This document shows positions 1-11,300 of a DNA stretch of 64,000 nt, piece by piece (the stretch's first letter is position 1; every line of letters starts with the position of its first letter). This DNA comes from JAFKFH01 sp017307375. Its GTDB lineage: Bacteria; Pseudomonadota; Alphaproteobacteria; Ferrovibrionales; Ferrovibrionaceae. The stretch covers positions 6,696,001-6,760,000 of the forward strand of contig OZ245874.1 of assembly GCA_965229335.1 (NCBI GenBank), given 5' to 3'. A program made the position numbers and the translations under genes. The notes below the pieces were generated by a model. The model did not search any database. It saw nothing but the letters and a program-made list of their open reading frames with translations, and was not told the origin of the DNA.

Positions 1-128
1 CCGCGGTCGCGGTGCTGATCGGCGACGACGAACTGGCCCGGGGCGTCGCCACGGTCAAGGACCTGGATCAGGGCAGCCAGGAGAGCATCGCGCTCGACCG
101 CCTGATCGATTATCTCAAGACCCGCTGA
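1..128 (+). CDS. hisS: Histidyl-tRNA synthetase, 3' end only
   Basis: Only the last 41 or so codons are inside the window, read in the frame that begins at base 3. They encode a C-terminal stretch with VAVLIGDDELARG and end in LIDYLKTR. This resembles the end of the anticodon-binding domain of class II histidyl-tRNA synthetase, which charges tRNA-His in the cytoplasm. The stop codon overlaps the prfA start (TGATG), so the two are translationally coupled. hisS followed by prfA and prmC is a common alphaproteobacterial order and supports the call. The catalytic core lies upstream, so the identification rests on a short tail plus context. Confidence 0.75.
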   Translation, partial: AVAVLIGDDELARGVATVKDLDQGSQESIALDRLIDYLKTR

Positions 129-1204
129 TGCTGCCCGAGGCCAAGCTCGACAAGGTGCTCGACCGCCACCGGCTGTTGCAGGCGCAGCTGGCGGAAGGCG
201 CGCTGGGGCCGGAGGTCTTCGGCAAGGCCTCGAAGGAATATGCCGAGCTGTCGCCGCTGGTCGACGGCATCAACGCCTGGCGCAGCCTGAACCGCGAGGT
301 TCGCGACCTGGAAGAGCTGGCCGCATCGGGCGATCCGGAGATGAAGGCGCTGGCCCAGGCCGAGCTGAAGGAGAAGCGCGAGGCGCTGCCCGAGACCGAG
401 CGGGCGCTGAAGATCCTGCTGCTGCCGCGCGACGATGCCGACGAGCGCAACGCCATCGTCGAAGTCCGCGCCGGCACCGGCGGCGAGGAAGCAGCGCTGT
501 TCGCCGGCCGGCTGTTCCGGATGTACCAGCGCTATGCCGAGATCAAGGGCTGGAAGGTCGAGGTGCTGTCCTATGGCGAGACCGACCTGGGCGGGCTGAA
601 GGAGGGGGTTGCCGAAATCAGCGGGCGCGGCGCCTTCGGCCGGCTGAAATTCGAATCCGGCGTCCACCGGGTGCAGCGGGTGCCGGTGACCGAGGCATCG
701 GGGCGCATCCACACCTCGGCCGCGACGGTGGCGGTGCTGCCGGAGGCCGAGGAAGTCGATGTCCGCATCGAGGACAAGGACCTGCGCGTCGACGTCTACC
801 GGTCGTCGGGCGCCGGCGGCCAGCATGTCAACACGACCGACAGCGCCGTGCGCATCACCCATCTGCCGACCGGCATCGTGGTCACCCAGCAGGACGAGCG
901 CTCGCAGCACAAGAACCGCGCCAAGGCACTGAAGGTGCTGCGCGCCCGGCTCTACGAGATGGAGCGGATGACCAAGGATGCCGCCCGCGCCGCCGAGCGC
1001 AAGGGCCAGGTCGGTTCGGGCGATCGGTCCGAGCGCGTGCGCACCTACAATTTTCCCCAAGGGCGCGTCACCGACCATCGCATCAACCTGACGCTCTACA
1101 AGATCGACAAGGTGATGGAGGGCGAGGCGCTCGACGAGATCGTCGAGGCGCTGATCCACGAGGATCAGGCCAGCCGCCTGGCCGCCGCCGAGGCCGAGGC
1201 CTGA
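128..1204 (+). CDS. prfA: Peptide chain release factor 1
   Basis: This 358-residue protein has the usual RF1 length and ends translation at UAA and UAG codons in the ribosomal A site. The stop-codon recognition tripeptide PVT is at residues 186-188, inside HRVQRVPVTEASGRIHTSA; the PxT form marks RF1 rather than RF2. The universal GGQ motif that triggers peptidyl-tRNA hydrolysis is at residues 230-232 in GAGGQHVNTTDSAVRITH. The ATG overlaps the hisS stop by one base. prmC, which methylates the GGQ glutamine, follows 12 bases downstream, so the modifying enzyme and its substrate are co-transcribed. Nothing looks damaged. Confidence 0.98.
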   Translation: MLPEAKLDKVLDRHRLLQAQLAEGALGPEVFGKASKEYAELSPLVDGINAWRSLNREVRDLEELAASGDPEMKALAQAELKEKREALPETERALKILLLPRDDADERNAIVEVRAGTGGEEAALFAGRLFRMYQRYAEIKGWKVEVLSYGETDLGGLKEGVAEISGRGAFGRLKFESGVHRVQRVPVTEASGRIHTSAATVAVLPEAEEVDVRIEDKDLRVDVYRSSGAGGQHVNTTDSAVRITHLPTGIVVTQQDERSQHKNRAKALKVLRARLYEMERMTKDAARAAERKGQVGSGDRSERVRTYNFPQGRVTDHRINLTLYKIDKVMEGEALDEIVEALIHEDQASRLAAAEAEA

Positions 1205-1216
1205 GGCGCGCGGGGC

Positions 1217-2092
1217 ATGACCCTGCCCCAGCCCCCCCGCCGCGACACCGCGCTCGCCTGGGCGACCTCCCGGCTGCGCGATGCCGGCATCGACGAGCCG
1301 CGGCTGGATGCGACGCTGCTGCTGTGCGCGGCGCAGGGCATCGGCCGCACCGCGCTGATCAGCGCGCCGGAGGCACCGCTCGCCGCCGACGAGGCCGCGG
1401 CCTTCGCCGCCATGGTGGCGCGCCGCGCCGCGCACGAGCCGGTATCGCGCATCCTCGGCCATCGGGAATTCTGGAGCCTCGATTTCCGCCTGTCCGCCGC
1501 GACGCTCGATCCCCGGCCGGATTCGGAAATCCTGGTCGAGGCGGTGCTGGACCGTCTGGACGACCGCGCCCGGCCCTGGCGGCTGGTCGATCTCGGCACC
1601 GGCAGCGGCTGCCTGCTGCTGACGCTGCTGCACGAACTGCCGCAGGCCCGCGGTCTCGGCATCGACCGGGCGCCCGGGGCGGTGGCGATGGCGGCGGAGA
1701 ATGCGGCAATGCTCGGGCTCGCCGGCCGCGCCGCGTTTCGCGAGGGCGACTGGCTCGCCGGCGTGACCGAGACCTTCGACGTCGTCCTGTCGAATCCGCC
1801 CTACATCGCCTCGGCCGAGATAGCGACGCTCGCCCCCGAGGTGCGGCTGCACGACCCGCAGGGCGCGCTGGACGGCGGCGCCGACGGGCTCGACGCCTAT
1901 CGGGCGCTGCTGCCGCAGGCGGCCGCCCGGCTGGCCCCCGGCGGGCTCTGCGCGGTCGAGATCGGCCATGACCAGGCGGCGGCCGTCACCACGATGATGC
2001 AGGCGGCGGGATTCGTCGTCGAGCCGGTGCTGACCGACCTCGGCGGTCGCGACCGGGTCGTTGTCGGGCGGCGCAAAAACTTGTTGGAATGA
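1217..2092 (+). CDS. prmC: Release factor glutamine N5-methyltransferase
   Basis: This 291-residue SAM-dependent methyltransferase of the HemK/PrmC family methylates the glutamine of the GGQ motif in release factors. The SAM-binding glycine loop DLGTGSGC is at about residues 125-132. The family's NPPY active-site motif, which holds the glutamine amide, is at residues 193-196 (SNPPYIAS). A helical N-terminal substrate-binding domain precedes the Rossmann domain. It sits directly after prfA in an apparent hisS–prfA–prmC operon. Length and motif order are normal for the family. Confidence 0.96.
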   Translation: MTLPQPPRRDTALAWATSRLRDAGIDEPRLDATLLLCAAQGIGRTALISAPEAPLAADEAAAFAAMVARRAAHEPVSRILGHREFWSLDFRLSAATLDPRPDSEILVEAVLDRLDDRARPWRLVDLGTGSGCLLLTLLHELPQARGLGIDRAPGAVAMAAENAAMLGLAGRAAFREGDWLAGVTETFDVVLSNPPYIASAEIATLAPEVRLHDPQGALDGGADGLDAYRALLPQAAARLAPGGLCAVEIGHDQAAAVTTMMQAAGFVVEPVLTDLGGRDRVVVGRRKNLLE

Positions 2093-2344
2093 GGCGGTAA
2101 CTGGACTAGCTTCTCCCCGCGCCTGATGGATATCGCCGGGTTCTACCCGATGCGAGCTAGCGGCCGAGATGCCGGTCCATCACGCAACGGCTCCGACCTT
2201 TTGTGGTGTTTGCGCCGGCAGGGCCTTTCAGGCTCTGGCCAGCATTCGGTTGGCGAGCGAGTCGCGCCCGGTACTGTTTGGCGCCTCGCCTGTCCGGGGG
2301 CGGAGCCCCCATCGTTCACAACAACGGTTAGCAAGTACGTCGCA

Positions 2345-2821
2345 ATGAGACCGATGAATCAGAAGCGCCTGCGCGGGGGACGGAACAGCGGAGGCGGTGG
2401 CGGCGGCGGTGGTGGCGGAGGCGGTGGTGGCGGCGGTGGTCGCCGCTCGCATGCCATGGGGTCGAACCGGAACTACGATTCGAACGGCCCCGATGTGAAG
2501 ATCCGCGGCACCGCCAGCCATATCTACGAACGCTACTGCCAACTGGCCCGTGACGCCTCTTCGGCCGGCGATCGTGTCGCCGCCGAGAACTATCTCCAGC
2601 ATGCCGAGCATTATTACCGCATCATGCTCGCCAATGGCCTGGTCCAGCCCAAGCAGAACGGCCAGGGCCAGGGTCAGGACGGCAATGGCGCCGAGGGTGG
2701 CGAGTCCCAGGGCGAACAGCCCTTCGCCGCCGACGGCAATGCCGGCACCGAGCAGGCCGATCCCCAGGCCGAACAGCCGGTGATCGCCGAGGCGCCCCAG
2801 CCCGAAGAAGTGACGGCCTGA
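2345..2821 (+). CDS. DUF4167 domain protein with a polyglycine tract
   Basis: This 158-residue protein starts MRPMNQKRLRG, followed by 17 consecutive glycines and an Arg-rich patch. A conserved DUF4167 block follows (DVKIRGTASHIYERYCQLARDASSAGDRVAAENYLQHAEHYYRI, described here by its landmarks IRGTA, IYERY and AENYLQHAEHYYR). The C-terminus is a low-complexity Gln/Glu-rich acidic tail. DUF4167 proteins are typical of Alphaproteobacteria and their function is unknown; the basic Gly/Arg N-terminus suggests nucleic-acid or ribosome association. The frame is open back to 2126, but the conserved part and family N-termini favour the ATG at 2345 (or 2354). A hairpin at 2873-2898 probably ends the transcript before clpB. 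Confidence 0.85.
   Translation: MRPMNQKRLRGGRNSGGGGGGGGGGGGGGGGGRRSHAMGSNRNYDSNGPDVKIRGTASHIYERYCQLARDASSAGDRVAAENYLQHAEHYYRIMLANGLVQPKQNGQGQGQDGNGAEGGESQGEQPFAADGNAGTEQADPQAEQPVIAEAPQPEEVTA
2390..2440 (+). repeat. GGY/GGA microsatellite encoding 17 glycines
   Basis: Seventeen consecutive glycine codons (a mix of GGC, GGT and GGA) lie in frame inside the DUF4167 gene. Repeat-number change by slippage would stay in frame, altering only the length of the flexible linker. Confidence 0.9.
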
Positions 2822-2861
2822 AGACTCCGGCTTGAAGATTCCGGCTTGAAGTTTCCGGCCT
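2820..2861 (+). repeat. Three tandem 14-bp direct repeats
   Basis: Three head-to-tail copies of a 14-bp unit close to GAAGATTCCGGCTT occupy 2820-2833, 2834-2847 and 2848-2861, with only a few substitutions. The first copy overlaps the stop codon of the DUF4167 gene. A slippage-type local duplication is the simplest explanation. Confidence 0.85.
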
Positions 2862-2872
2862 GATACCGGCTG

Positions 2873-2898
2873 CCGAGGGTGACCCAAGGTCCCCTCGG
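2873..2898 (+). terminator. Hairpin after the DUF4167 gene, probable terminator
   Basis: CCGAGGG-GACC pairs with GGTC-CCCTCGG around a 3-nt loop, with one unpaired T on the left arm. It lies about 50 bases after the stop codon and 215 bases before clpB. There is no clear T run, so Rho-independent function is likely but not certain. Confidence 0.6.
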
Positions 2899-3014
2899 TC
2901 CGCCTGGGTGCTATGCCGATTGACCGGATGCGTCGCCCTGTCACAGGGCGAGGTACTGGCCGCGGCCGCTTGTTCGACCCATTTTTCTCTCCAGGCAAAA
3001 ATCGCCTCGCCCTC

Positions 3015-3045
3015 CTTGTGTGGTGGAATTGTCACACCCACATAG
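3015..3045 (+). promoter_or_regulatory. Possible heat-shock (RpoH) promoter of clpB
   Basis: CTTGTGT (3015-3021) and CCCACATAG (3037-3045) are separated by 15 bases and lie about 70 bases before the clpB start. This resembles the sigma-32 pattern CTTGAAA then CCCCATnT. ClpB is a classic RpoH-regulon member, so the position makes biological sense. The match is imperfect. Confidence 0.45.
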
Positions 3046-3112
3046 CGGGTACGGGGCAAGTCCGGATCGCCGATGGCGGGGTCCGGCCGATGCTGCCGAC
3101 AGGAGGAGAGAG

Positions 3113-5701
<2,589 letters not shown>

Positions 5702-5711
5702 CCTGTCGTAA

Positions 5712-5754
5712 GACGCGGGCCCGCGATTTACCCTTGCGGAACCGGGCCCGCGTC
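5712..5754 (+). terminator. Strong GC hairpin after clpB
   Basis: A perfect 12-bp stem, GACGCGGGCCCG (5712-5723) with CGGGCCCGCGTC (5743-5754), surrounds a 19-nt loop. It begins 11 bases after the clpB stop. The downstream T content is low (GTTATG). It separates clpB from tRNA-Thr. Confidence 0.75.
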
Positions 5755-5786
5755 GTTATGGTCCGCGCCGCTTCCTCCTAGAGCGT

Positions 5787-5862
<76 letters not shown>

Positions 5863-5925
5863 CTCAGGCTATCTGATAGTCTAAGGACAACTCGGTTATC
5901 CCAAGGAAGCTGCCCGGCGGGCTGC

Positions 5926-6148
5926 ATGGCCGACCGTATCTTTCCCGACGATGCCGCGCCGACCGAATTGTGCCGGCGCTACCAGATCAGGCGCCTGTCC
6001 TTGTTCGGCTCGCGGCTGAAGGGCACCGCGCGCCCCGACGGCGCTGCTCGGCGGCCGGGCGGTCGACCTGCGGACGGCCCAGGATCTCAGCCGCTAGTTC
6101 CGCGACGACGTGGTGCGCACTGCCGAAGTGCAGTATGCGGCCCGATGA
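5926..6148 (+). pseudogene. Broken MNT-type nucleotidyltransferase (antitoxin remnant)
   Basis: The start reads like a minimal nucleotidyltransferase of HEPN/MNT pairs: CRRYQIRRLSLFGSRLKGTARPD, with the GS of the catalytic loop visible. At about base 6040 the frame changes, and the DxD catalytic aspartates and central region are missing. In the next frame the family's C-terminal part resumes as LLGGRAVDLRTAQDLSR, then an in-frame TAG at 6095-6097, then FRDDVVRTAEVQYAAR and a TGA at 6146. An internal deletion with frame change plus a nonsense codon make a functional product impossible. In intact pairs this protein AMPylates and neutralises the HEPN toxin encoded next door. Confidence 0.72.
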
Positions 6149-6230
6149 CCGCATCAGGCTGCAGCATGTCGCCGATGCGCTCGACGCGGCACTGAGCTTG
6201 CAACTGTCACGAAGTCGGCGCCCCGCCTGT
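6135..6230 (+). pseudogene. Truncated HEPN toxin remnant
   Basis: MRPDDRIRLQHVADALDAALS is a typical N-terminus of the HEPN RNase partner in HEPN/MNT modules. It overlaps the tail of the MNT remnant, as intact pairs often do. Resemblance stops after about 30 residues, and the catalytic RX4-6H motif is absent. The reading frame then runs on by chance into the phnA-like gene at 6345. With the broken antitoxin it forms a decayed toxin–antitoxin locus directly downstream of a tRNA gene. Confidence 0.6.
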
Positions 6231-6344
6231 TGGACTCGATTGCTCTCGCCTGGCGAGACACCGTGGCACATTGCAAATCGCAGCATGCCCCTGCTACATG
6301 ACGGCACGGCCCGTCCTTTTCAGCATGAACCAGGAAACGACCCA

Positions 6345-6560
6345 ATGACCGACGTCCGGGACAGCAACGGCACCAAGCTGAGCGACGGCGATTCCGTGAC
6401 GCTGATCAAGGATCTGAAGGTCCGCGGCACGTCGGTGACGCTGAAGCGCGGCACGCTGGTCAAGAACATCCGCCTGACCGACGATCCCGCCGAGATCGAG
6501 TGCAACGCCGAAAAGGTCAAGGGGCTGGTGCTCAGGACCGAGTTCCTGAAGAAGGCCTGA
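6345..6560 (+). CDS. Short PhnA/YjdM C-terminal domain protein
   Basis: This 71-residue protein, MTDVRDSNGTKLSDGDSV..., matches the C-terminal domain of the PhnA/YjdM family (landmarks DGDSVTLIKDLKVRG, KRGTLVKNIRLTDD and a final LRTEFLKK). Full-length YjdM has an N-terminal zinc ribbon of about 35 residues; this protein lacks it, as many small alphaproteobacterial members do. The old name links it to alkylphosphonate use, but no direct enzymatic role is established. The ATG is preceded by AGGAAACG at good spacing. It sits upstream of a phosphate transporter, which hints at a link to phosphorus metabolism but may be coincidence. Confidence 0.85.
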   Translation: MTDVRDSNGTKLSDGDSVTLIKDLKVRGTSVTLKRGTLVKNIRLTDDPAEIECNAEKVKGLVLRTEFLKKA

Positions 6561-6639
6561 ACCCAGCCGTGCGGGGCGGCGGCGACCGCCCTGCGTAATC
6601 TCGACATCCCGTCCGACAATCCGGTCGTGGATCCGGTCG

Positions 6640-6657
6640 TCGTCATGCGGCTGTTAC
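6640..6657 (+). promoter_or_regulatory. Possible Pho box before the phosphate transporter
   Basis: TCGTCAT, four bases, then CTGTTAC resembles two 7-bp PhoB half-sites (consensus CTGTCAT, 4-nt spacing). Eleven of 14 half-site positions agree. It lies about 60 bases upstream of the pit start, where a PhoB site would be expected. Confidence 0.4.
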
Positions 6658-6719
6658 ATCGGCGGCAGACCATGCCCGCAAGTTCAACCACCTTGGTCGA
6701 ACATCGCGGGGATTGATAG

Positions 6720-8330
6720 ATGACCGATCAGATACGCCACGCCAGCCATGTCGATCTGCCGGCGCGGCAAACCACCAACGAAAAGCTGCTCAATCTCGGC
6801 GTCGCCGCCCTGCTGGTGGCGGGGATCGCCTATGTCCTGATCGCGCTGGTGTCCGACATCGATCACGGCGCCAAGGTCGTCTCCTGGATGCCGTTCATCC
6901 TGCTGGGCACGGCCCTGCTGATCGCGCTGGGCTTCGAGTTCGTCAACGGTTTCCATGATACCGCCAATGCGGTGGCGACCGTGATCTACACCCATTCGCT
7001 GCCGCCGACGATCGCGGTGGTCTGGTCGGGTCTGTGCAATTTTCTCGGCGTGCTGACCTCGTCGGGGGCCGTCGCCTTCGGCATCCTGGCGCTGCTGCCG
7101 GTCGAACTGATCCTGCAGGTCGGGTCCGCGGCCGGGTTCTCGATGGTCTTCGCGCTGCTGATCGCGGCGATCATCTGGAACCTCGGCACCTGGTATTTCG
7201 GCCTGCCGTCGTCGTCGTCGCATACGCTGATCGGCTCGATCATCGGGGTCGGGGTCGCCAATCAGCTGATGGCGCCGGCGTCGAGCGGTACCTCCGGCGT
7301 CGACTGGGCCCAGGCCGCCGGCATCGGCCAGTCGCTGCTGATCTCGCCGGTCGTCGGTTTCGTCGCCGCGGCGCTGCTGCTGCTTTCCGCCAAGGCGCTG
7401 ATCCGGTCGCCCCAGCTCTATCGGGAGCCGCAGGGCCGCAAGCCGCCACCGTTCTGGATCCGCGGCCTGCTGGTGCTGACCTGCACCGGCGTCTCGTTCG
7501 CCCACGGGTCCAACGACGGCCAGAAGGGCATGGGGCTGATCATGCTGATCCTGATCGGCACGGTGCCGACGGCCTATGCGCTGAACCGGTCGATGGACGC
7601 CCAGGATACCGTGATCTTCCGATCGCTGTCGGAAACCACCGCGGAAGCGATCGGCCGCTATGTGCCGCCCGGCGCGCCGGCGCCGTCGGCCCAGCCGCGC
7701 GACGATCTGACGGCCTATGTCCGGGACCGGCAGATGAAGCCGGAAACCCTGCCGGCGCTGCGCGGGGTGGCGCTGGAGATTGCCGGCGACGTCGCGCGCT
7801 ACGGCTCGTTCGCCCAGGTGCCGACCGACCTGGTCGGCAACGTGCGCAACGACATGTACCTGGTGTCGGAAGCGTTGCGCCTGATGCTGAAGAACAACGC
7901 GGTGCCGTTCAGCGGCGACGACCTGGCGCTGGTCAAGCAGTATCGCGGCCGCCTCGACCAGGCGACGAAGTTCATTCCCGACTGGGTCAAGGTCGCGGTG
8001 GCGATCGCGCTGGGGCTGGGCACCATGGTCGGCTGGCGGCGCATCGTCGTCACCGTCGGCGAGAAGATCGGCAAGAGCCATCTGACCTATGCGCAGGGCG
8101 CCTCGGCCGAACTGGTGGCGATGACCACGATCGGCGCGGCCGACATCTTCGGCCTGCCGGTCTCGACCACCCACGTCCTGTCGTCGGGTATCGCCGGCAC
8201 GATGGCCGCCAACCGCTCGGGCCTGCAGATGGCGACGATCAGGAACCTGATCCTCGCCTGGGTGCTGACCCTGCCGGTCTCGATCGTGCTGTCGGGCGGC
8301 CTGTACTGGCTGTTCCGCCATCTGTTCTGA
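6720..8330 (+). CDS. Inorganic phosphate transporter, Pit family
   Basis: This 536-residue polytopic inner-membrane protein of the PiT family imports phosphate (as metal-phosphate) using the proton or sodium gradient. The duplicated PiT signature is visible: GFEFVNGFHDTANAVATVIYT in the N-terminal half and FAHGSNDGQKGMGLI plus STTHVLSSGI in the C-terminal half. The SSSSHTLIGSIIG segment is also typical. About ten hydrophobic segments flank a hydrophilic central loop near residues 290-400. The length is at the longer end for bacterial Pit. It is followed by a perfect GC hairpin shared with the convergent neighbour. A possible Pho box lies upstream. Confidence 0.93.
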   Translation: MTDQIRHASHVDLPARQTTNEKLLNLGVAALLVAGIAYVLIALVSDIDHGAKVVSWMPFILLGTALLIALGFEFVNGFHDTANAVATVIYTHSLPPTIAVVWSGLCNFLGVLTSSGAVAFGILALLPVELILQVGSAAGFSMVFALLIAAIIWNLGTWYFGLPSSSSHTLIGSIIGVGVANQLMAPASSGTSGVDWAQAAGIGQSLLISPVVGFVAAALLLLSAKALIRSPQLYREPQGRKPPPFWIRGLLVLTCTGVSFAHGSNDGQKGMGLIMLILIGTVPTAYALNRSMDAQDTVIFRSLSETTAEAIGRYVPPGAPAPSAQPRDDLTAYVRDRQMKPETLPALRGVALEIAGDVARYGSFAQVPTDLVGNVRNDMYLVSEALRLMLKNNAVPFSGDDLALVKQYRGRLDQATKFIPDWVKVAVAIALGLGTMVGWRRIVVTVGEKIGKSHLTYAQGASAELVAMTTIGAADIFGLPVSTTHVLSSGIAGTMAANRSGLQMATIRNLILAWVLTLPVSIVLSGGLYWLFRHLF

Positions 8331-8341
8331 AGCGGAAGGAA

Positions 8342-8369
8342 GGGCGGCGGGGATCATTCCCCGCCGCCC
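8342..8369. terminator. Bidirectional hairpin between pit and the G8 gene
   Basis: A perfect 12-bp stem, GGGCGGCGGGGA (8342-8353) with TCCCCGCCGCCC (8358-8369), encloses a 4-nt TCAT loop. It lies between two convergent genes and could serve both. No T run follows on either strand. Confidence 0.7.
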
Positions 8370-8393
8370 CGTCACCCCGCCACCGATACTCCC

Positions 8394-11300
8394 TCAGTTC
8401 GGCGGCCGAACACATTCCGCGGTGCCCGGCACCTTGTCGTAGTAGCAGGTGCCGCCAGCCTTGCCGTCCGGCAGGGTCGCGGTGCGCGAGAACAGGGTTT
8501 CCCAGCCGCGGTCGCCGCTGCCCGGGGCCAGCGACATCACGGTCGGACCGGGGAAGGCCGTCGGCTGCGGCCGGCGCTGGACGTCGTCGGCGACGAAGTC
8601 CGAACCCATGGTGATACCGACCGCGTAGCAACCGCCGATCGGGCAATCCATGTCCTTCATCGCCCAGTGGCCGCAGGCCCGGTTGCACGATGCCTTGATA
8701 CCCGGATTGGCCAGGACCAGCGGGTCGTCGTCGGCCAGCGAGCAGACGCAGTTGTCCGACGCGTTCATCGTGCAGAAGGTCTGCGGCTGGCACGAGCCGT
8801 TGGCCTTGGACGGCTTCAGGTCGGCGGCCAGCGCGAAGTCGATGTTGATGGTCAGGATGCCGTTGGCGTAGTCGGTGGTCAGCCACTTCGAGACGTTGCT
8901 GTCCGCGCTGAAGGTGGTCGGTTTGGTCAGGATGGCGCCGCGCAGCGCCCGGACGTTGGCATCCTTGTTGAAGTTGTTGCCGACATAGAGGCGGTAGGTC
9001 TGCCGGGTCGAATTCTTGGCGAACAGGAACATCAGCGCATAGGTCTTGCCCGCCTGGAACACGTTGACCGCATGGTCGCCGGGCTCGGTGGTGAACGCCT
9101 CCTTCTGCTGGGTCGCCAGCGAGACGGTGGTGTCGATGTAATAGCTGCCGTAGTTCGCCGTCAGGTTGGAACGCTGCCAGGTCTTCTGCCCGGCCATGCG
9201 CAGGAACGGCCAGCGACAGGCGGCGGTGCCCGGGTTGGTGTCGCAGCCATTGGCCTTCCACTGCGCCCACTCGCCGCTACCGTTCGCGGGGCTGCCCTTC
9301 AGGTACTGGCGGAAGATCGGCACGCCGTAGCAGAACGGGCCGGCGCAATCCTCCGACCAGGTCGGGTTCCTGTCGGTCGTGCAGACGCCGGGCTGCGAGC
9401 AATCCGGGATCAGCGCCGTGGTGACGTAGTCGTAGGGGCTGGTCTTGGCGGTCGAATCGACGCCCTTGGGCGTGGGCTGGCCGTTGCAGGCCAGCACCGG
9501 ATCGACGCCGATGTTGGAGCGGCACTCCGAGGTCTCGACCGGCGCGTTGAAGAACGGATCCTCGTTGACCGAGATGGTCTGGGTGAAACCGGTCAGCGAG
9601 CCGTCGTCGTCGTTCAGCTCGGTCTGCCGGTCGATGTCGGTGAAGTTGTTGAAGCCGTTGTCGGGGAAATAGCAGTACTGCTGGTCGGCCTTGGTGAAGT
9701 CGGTCAGGTAGGAGCCGCCCTGGCCGAAATTCGGCACCACCGCCCCGCCGATCGGTTGCGTCGGCTTGAAGACCGGCGCGATCACGTAATGGCGGATGTC
9801 GACATTGTCGAAATAGAGATTGGCCGAGTGGAAGGCCGGCGGATAGTAGAAGCCGTTCGGCTGTTTCCAGGCGATCGCCGCATTGGGCGCATAGCAGGCC
9901 GCATTGCCGGTCTTCGATGCGTCCTTGCGCACGCCGATCGTGTTGGTGTCGGCCCAGATGCAGCCGTTGTCGACGCTGCAATCGCGGGTCCTGATGTCGA
10001 GATAGGCGTTTGAGTCCTGGTAGTTCGGGCCGTCGTAGATGCTGTAGAAGCGCTGGTTCACCCCCCAGTTCGATTTCTGGAAGGAGACGCCCGAATTCCG
10101 GACGACACAGGAATTGCCGGCCTTGTTGTCGCAGCGCAGGCCGCTGTCCTTGTTGGTCGGGCCGATCGAATAGGCCAGCGGGTTGCCGGGCTGGGTCTCG
10201 CCGACGAAGATCGAGTTCGAGGCCAGCGCCCAATAGCCTTCCGGCGACGACGACTTGGTATAGTCGCCGCCCGAGACGAAGGTGATGCCCGCCGTCATCA
10301 CGTCGGTGATCGCCGAGTTGTCGAACAGATACCAGAACTGGCGCAGCCAGATCGCGGCGAAGTTATGGGCCGCCCAGTTGAAGCTGGTGGTGTAATGGTC
10401 GAGCACCGTGGCACCGCAATTGTCGCGGCCGTTCGAGCAGGTCTCGACCTTGCTGCAGTCGTAGACCGTGGGCATGCCCGGCGTCTGGCGGTCGGCCGAG
10501 GCGACCGGGCAATGGGTCGAATGCGGCACGTCGCCGATCTTCGGATAATAGGCCGGATCGGCGGCGGCGGTCGGCGCCAGGCTCTTCAGGATCTGCAGCT
10601 CGCCGGGCTGCGGCGTCTCGGCGGGGCTGGCGACACCGAGGCAGGCTTCGGTGATGTTGATCGAGATGAACGAGTTCATCGCCGACGAACAGGTGTTCTT
10701 GTAGAACGCCTTCAGCGGCGTGGTCCCGGCCTTGGCCTGGCTGTTCTGCAGGGCGGCATAGCCTTCCCACTGCATGCCGCCGTGATGGGCCCCCTCGGCG
10801 TAGGACGGCGCCACCCAGTAACAGGCGCCGCAGGTGCCGGCACCGACCGCGGCATTGCCGATGAATTCATTCCAGTTGTTGGTGATCCAGAACACCGACG
10901 GATGATTGCCATCGGTCAGGAACGGGAAACTGTCGCCGGTCTTCGAATTGTCGACCAGGATCCCGGGAATGCGCCGGGGATTGACCGGGCTGTCGGTGGC
11001 GGCGCGCGCATGGATGCCGATGTTGGAATGGAAGCGGTTGTCGATCTCGGTCGAATCCTCGAGATAGAAACCATGCCCGATCGACAGATAGCCGACGTTG
11101 CGCGCGATCGTCAGGTTCTGCGTCGAATGCACCACGACCCAGCGGGTCATCGATTCGTTGATCGACGAGTCCTTCACCCAGCTGCCCGGCGGGGCGATGC
11201 GCGCCATGTGGAAGTGGACGGGATAATGGCCCTTGCGGCCGCCCTGGCCCAGCTGCTTGAACTCGACACCCTGGACCTGCAGCTTCTCGAAGCCCTGGCG

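Noticed and set aside
2126..2344. An N-terminal extension of the DUF4167 protein
   Set aside because: The extra 73 residues have no family similarity; the conserved protein starts at the ATG at 2345 (or 2354).
6135..6560. A single 141-codon gene fusing the HEPN remnant to the PhnA-domain protein
   Set aside because: The frames coincide by chance; the PhnA-like part has its own ATG with AGGAAACG upstream, and the stretch between has no family similarity.
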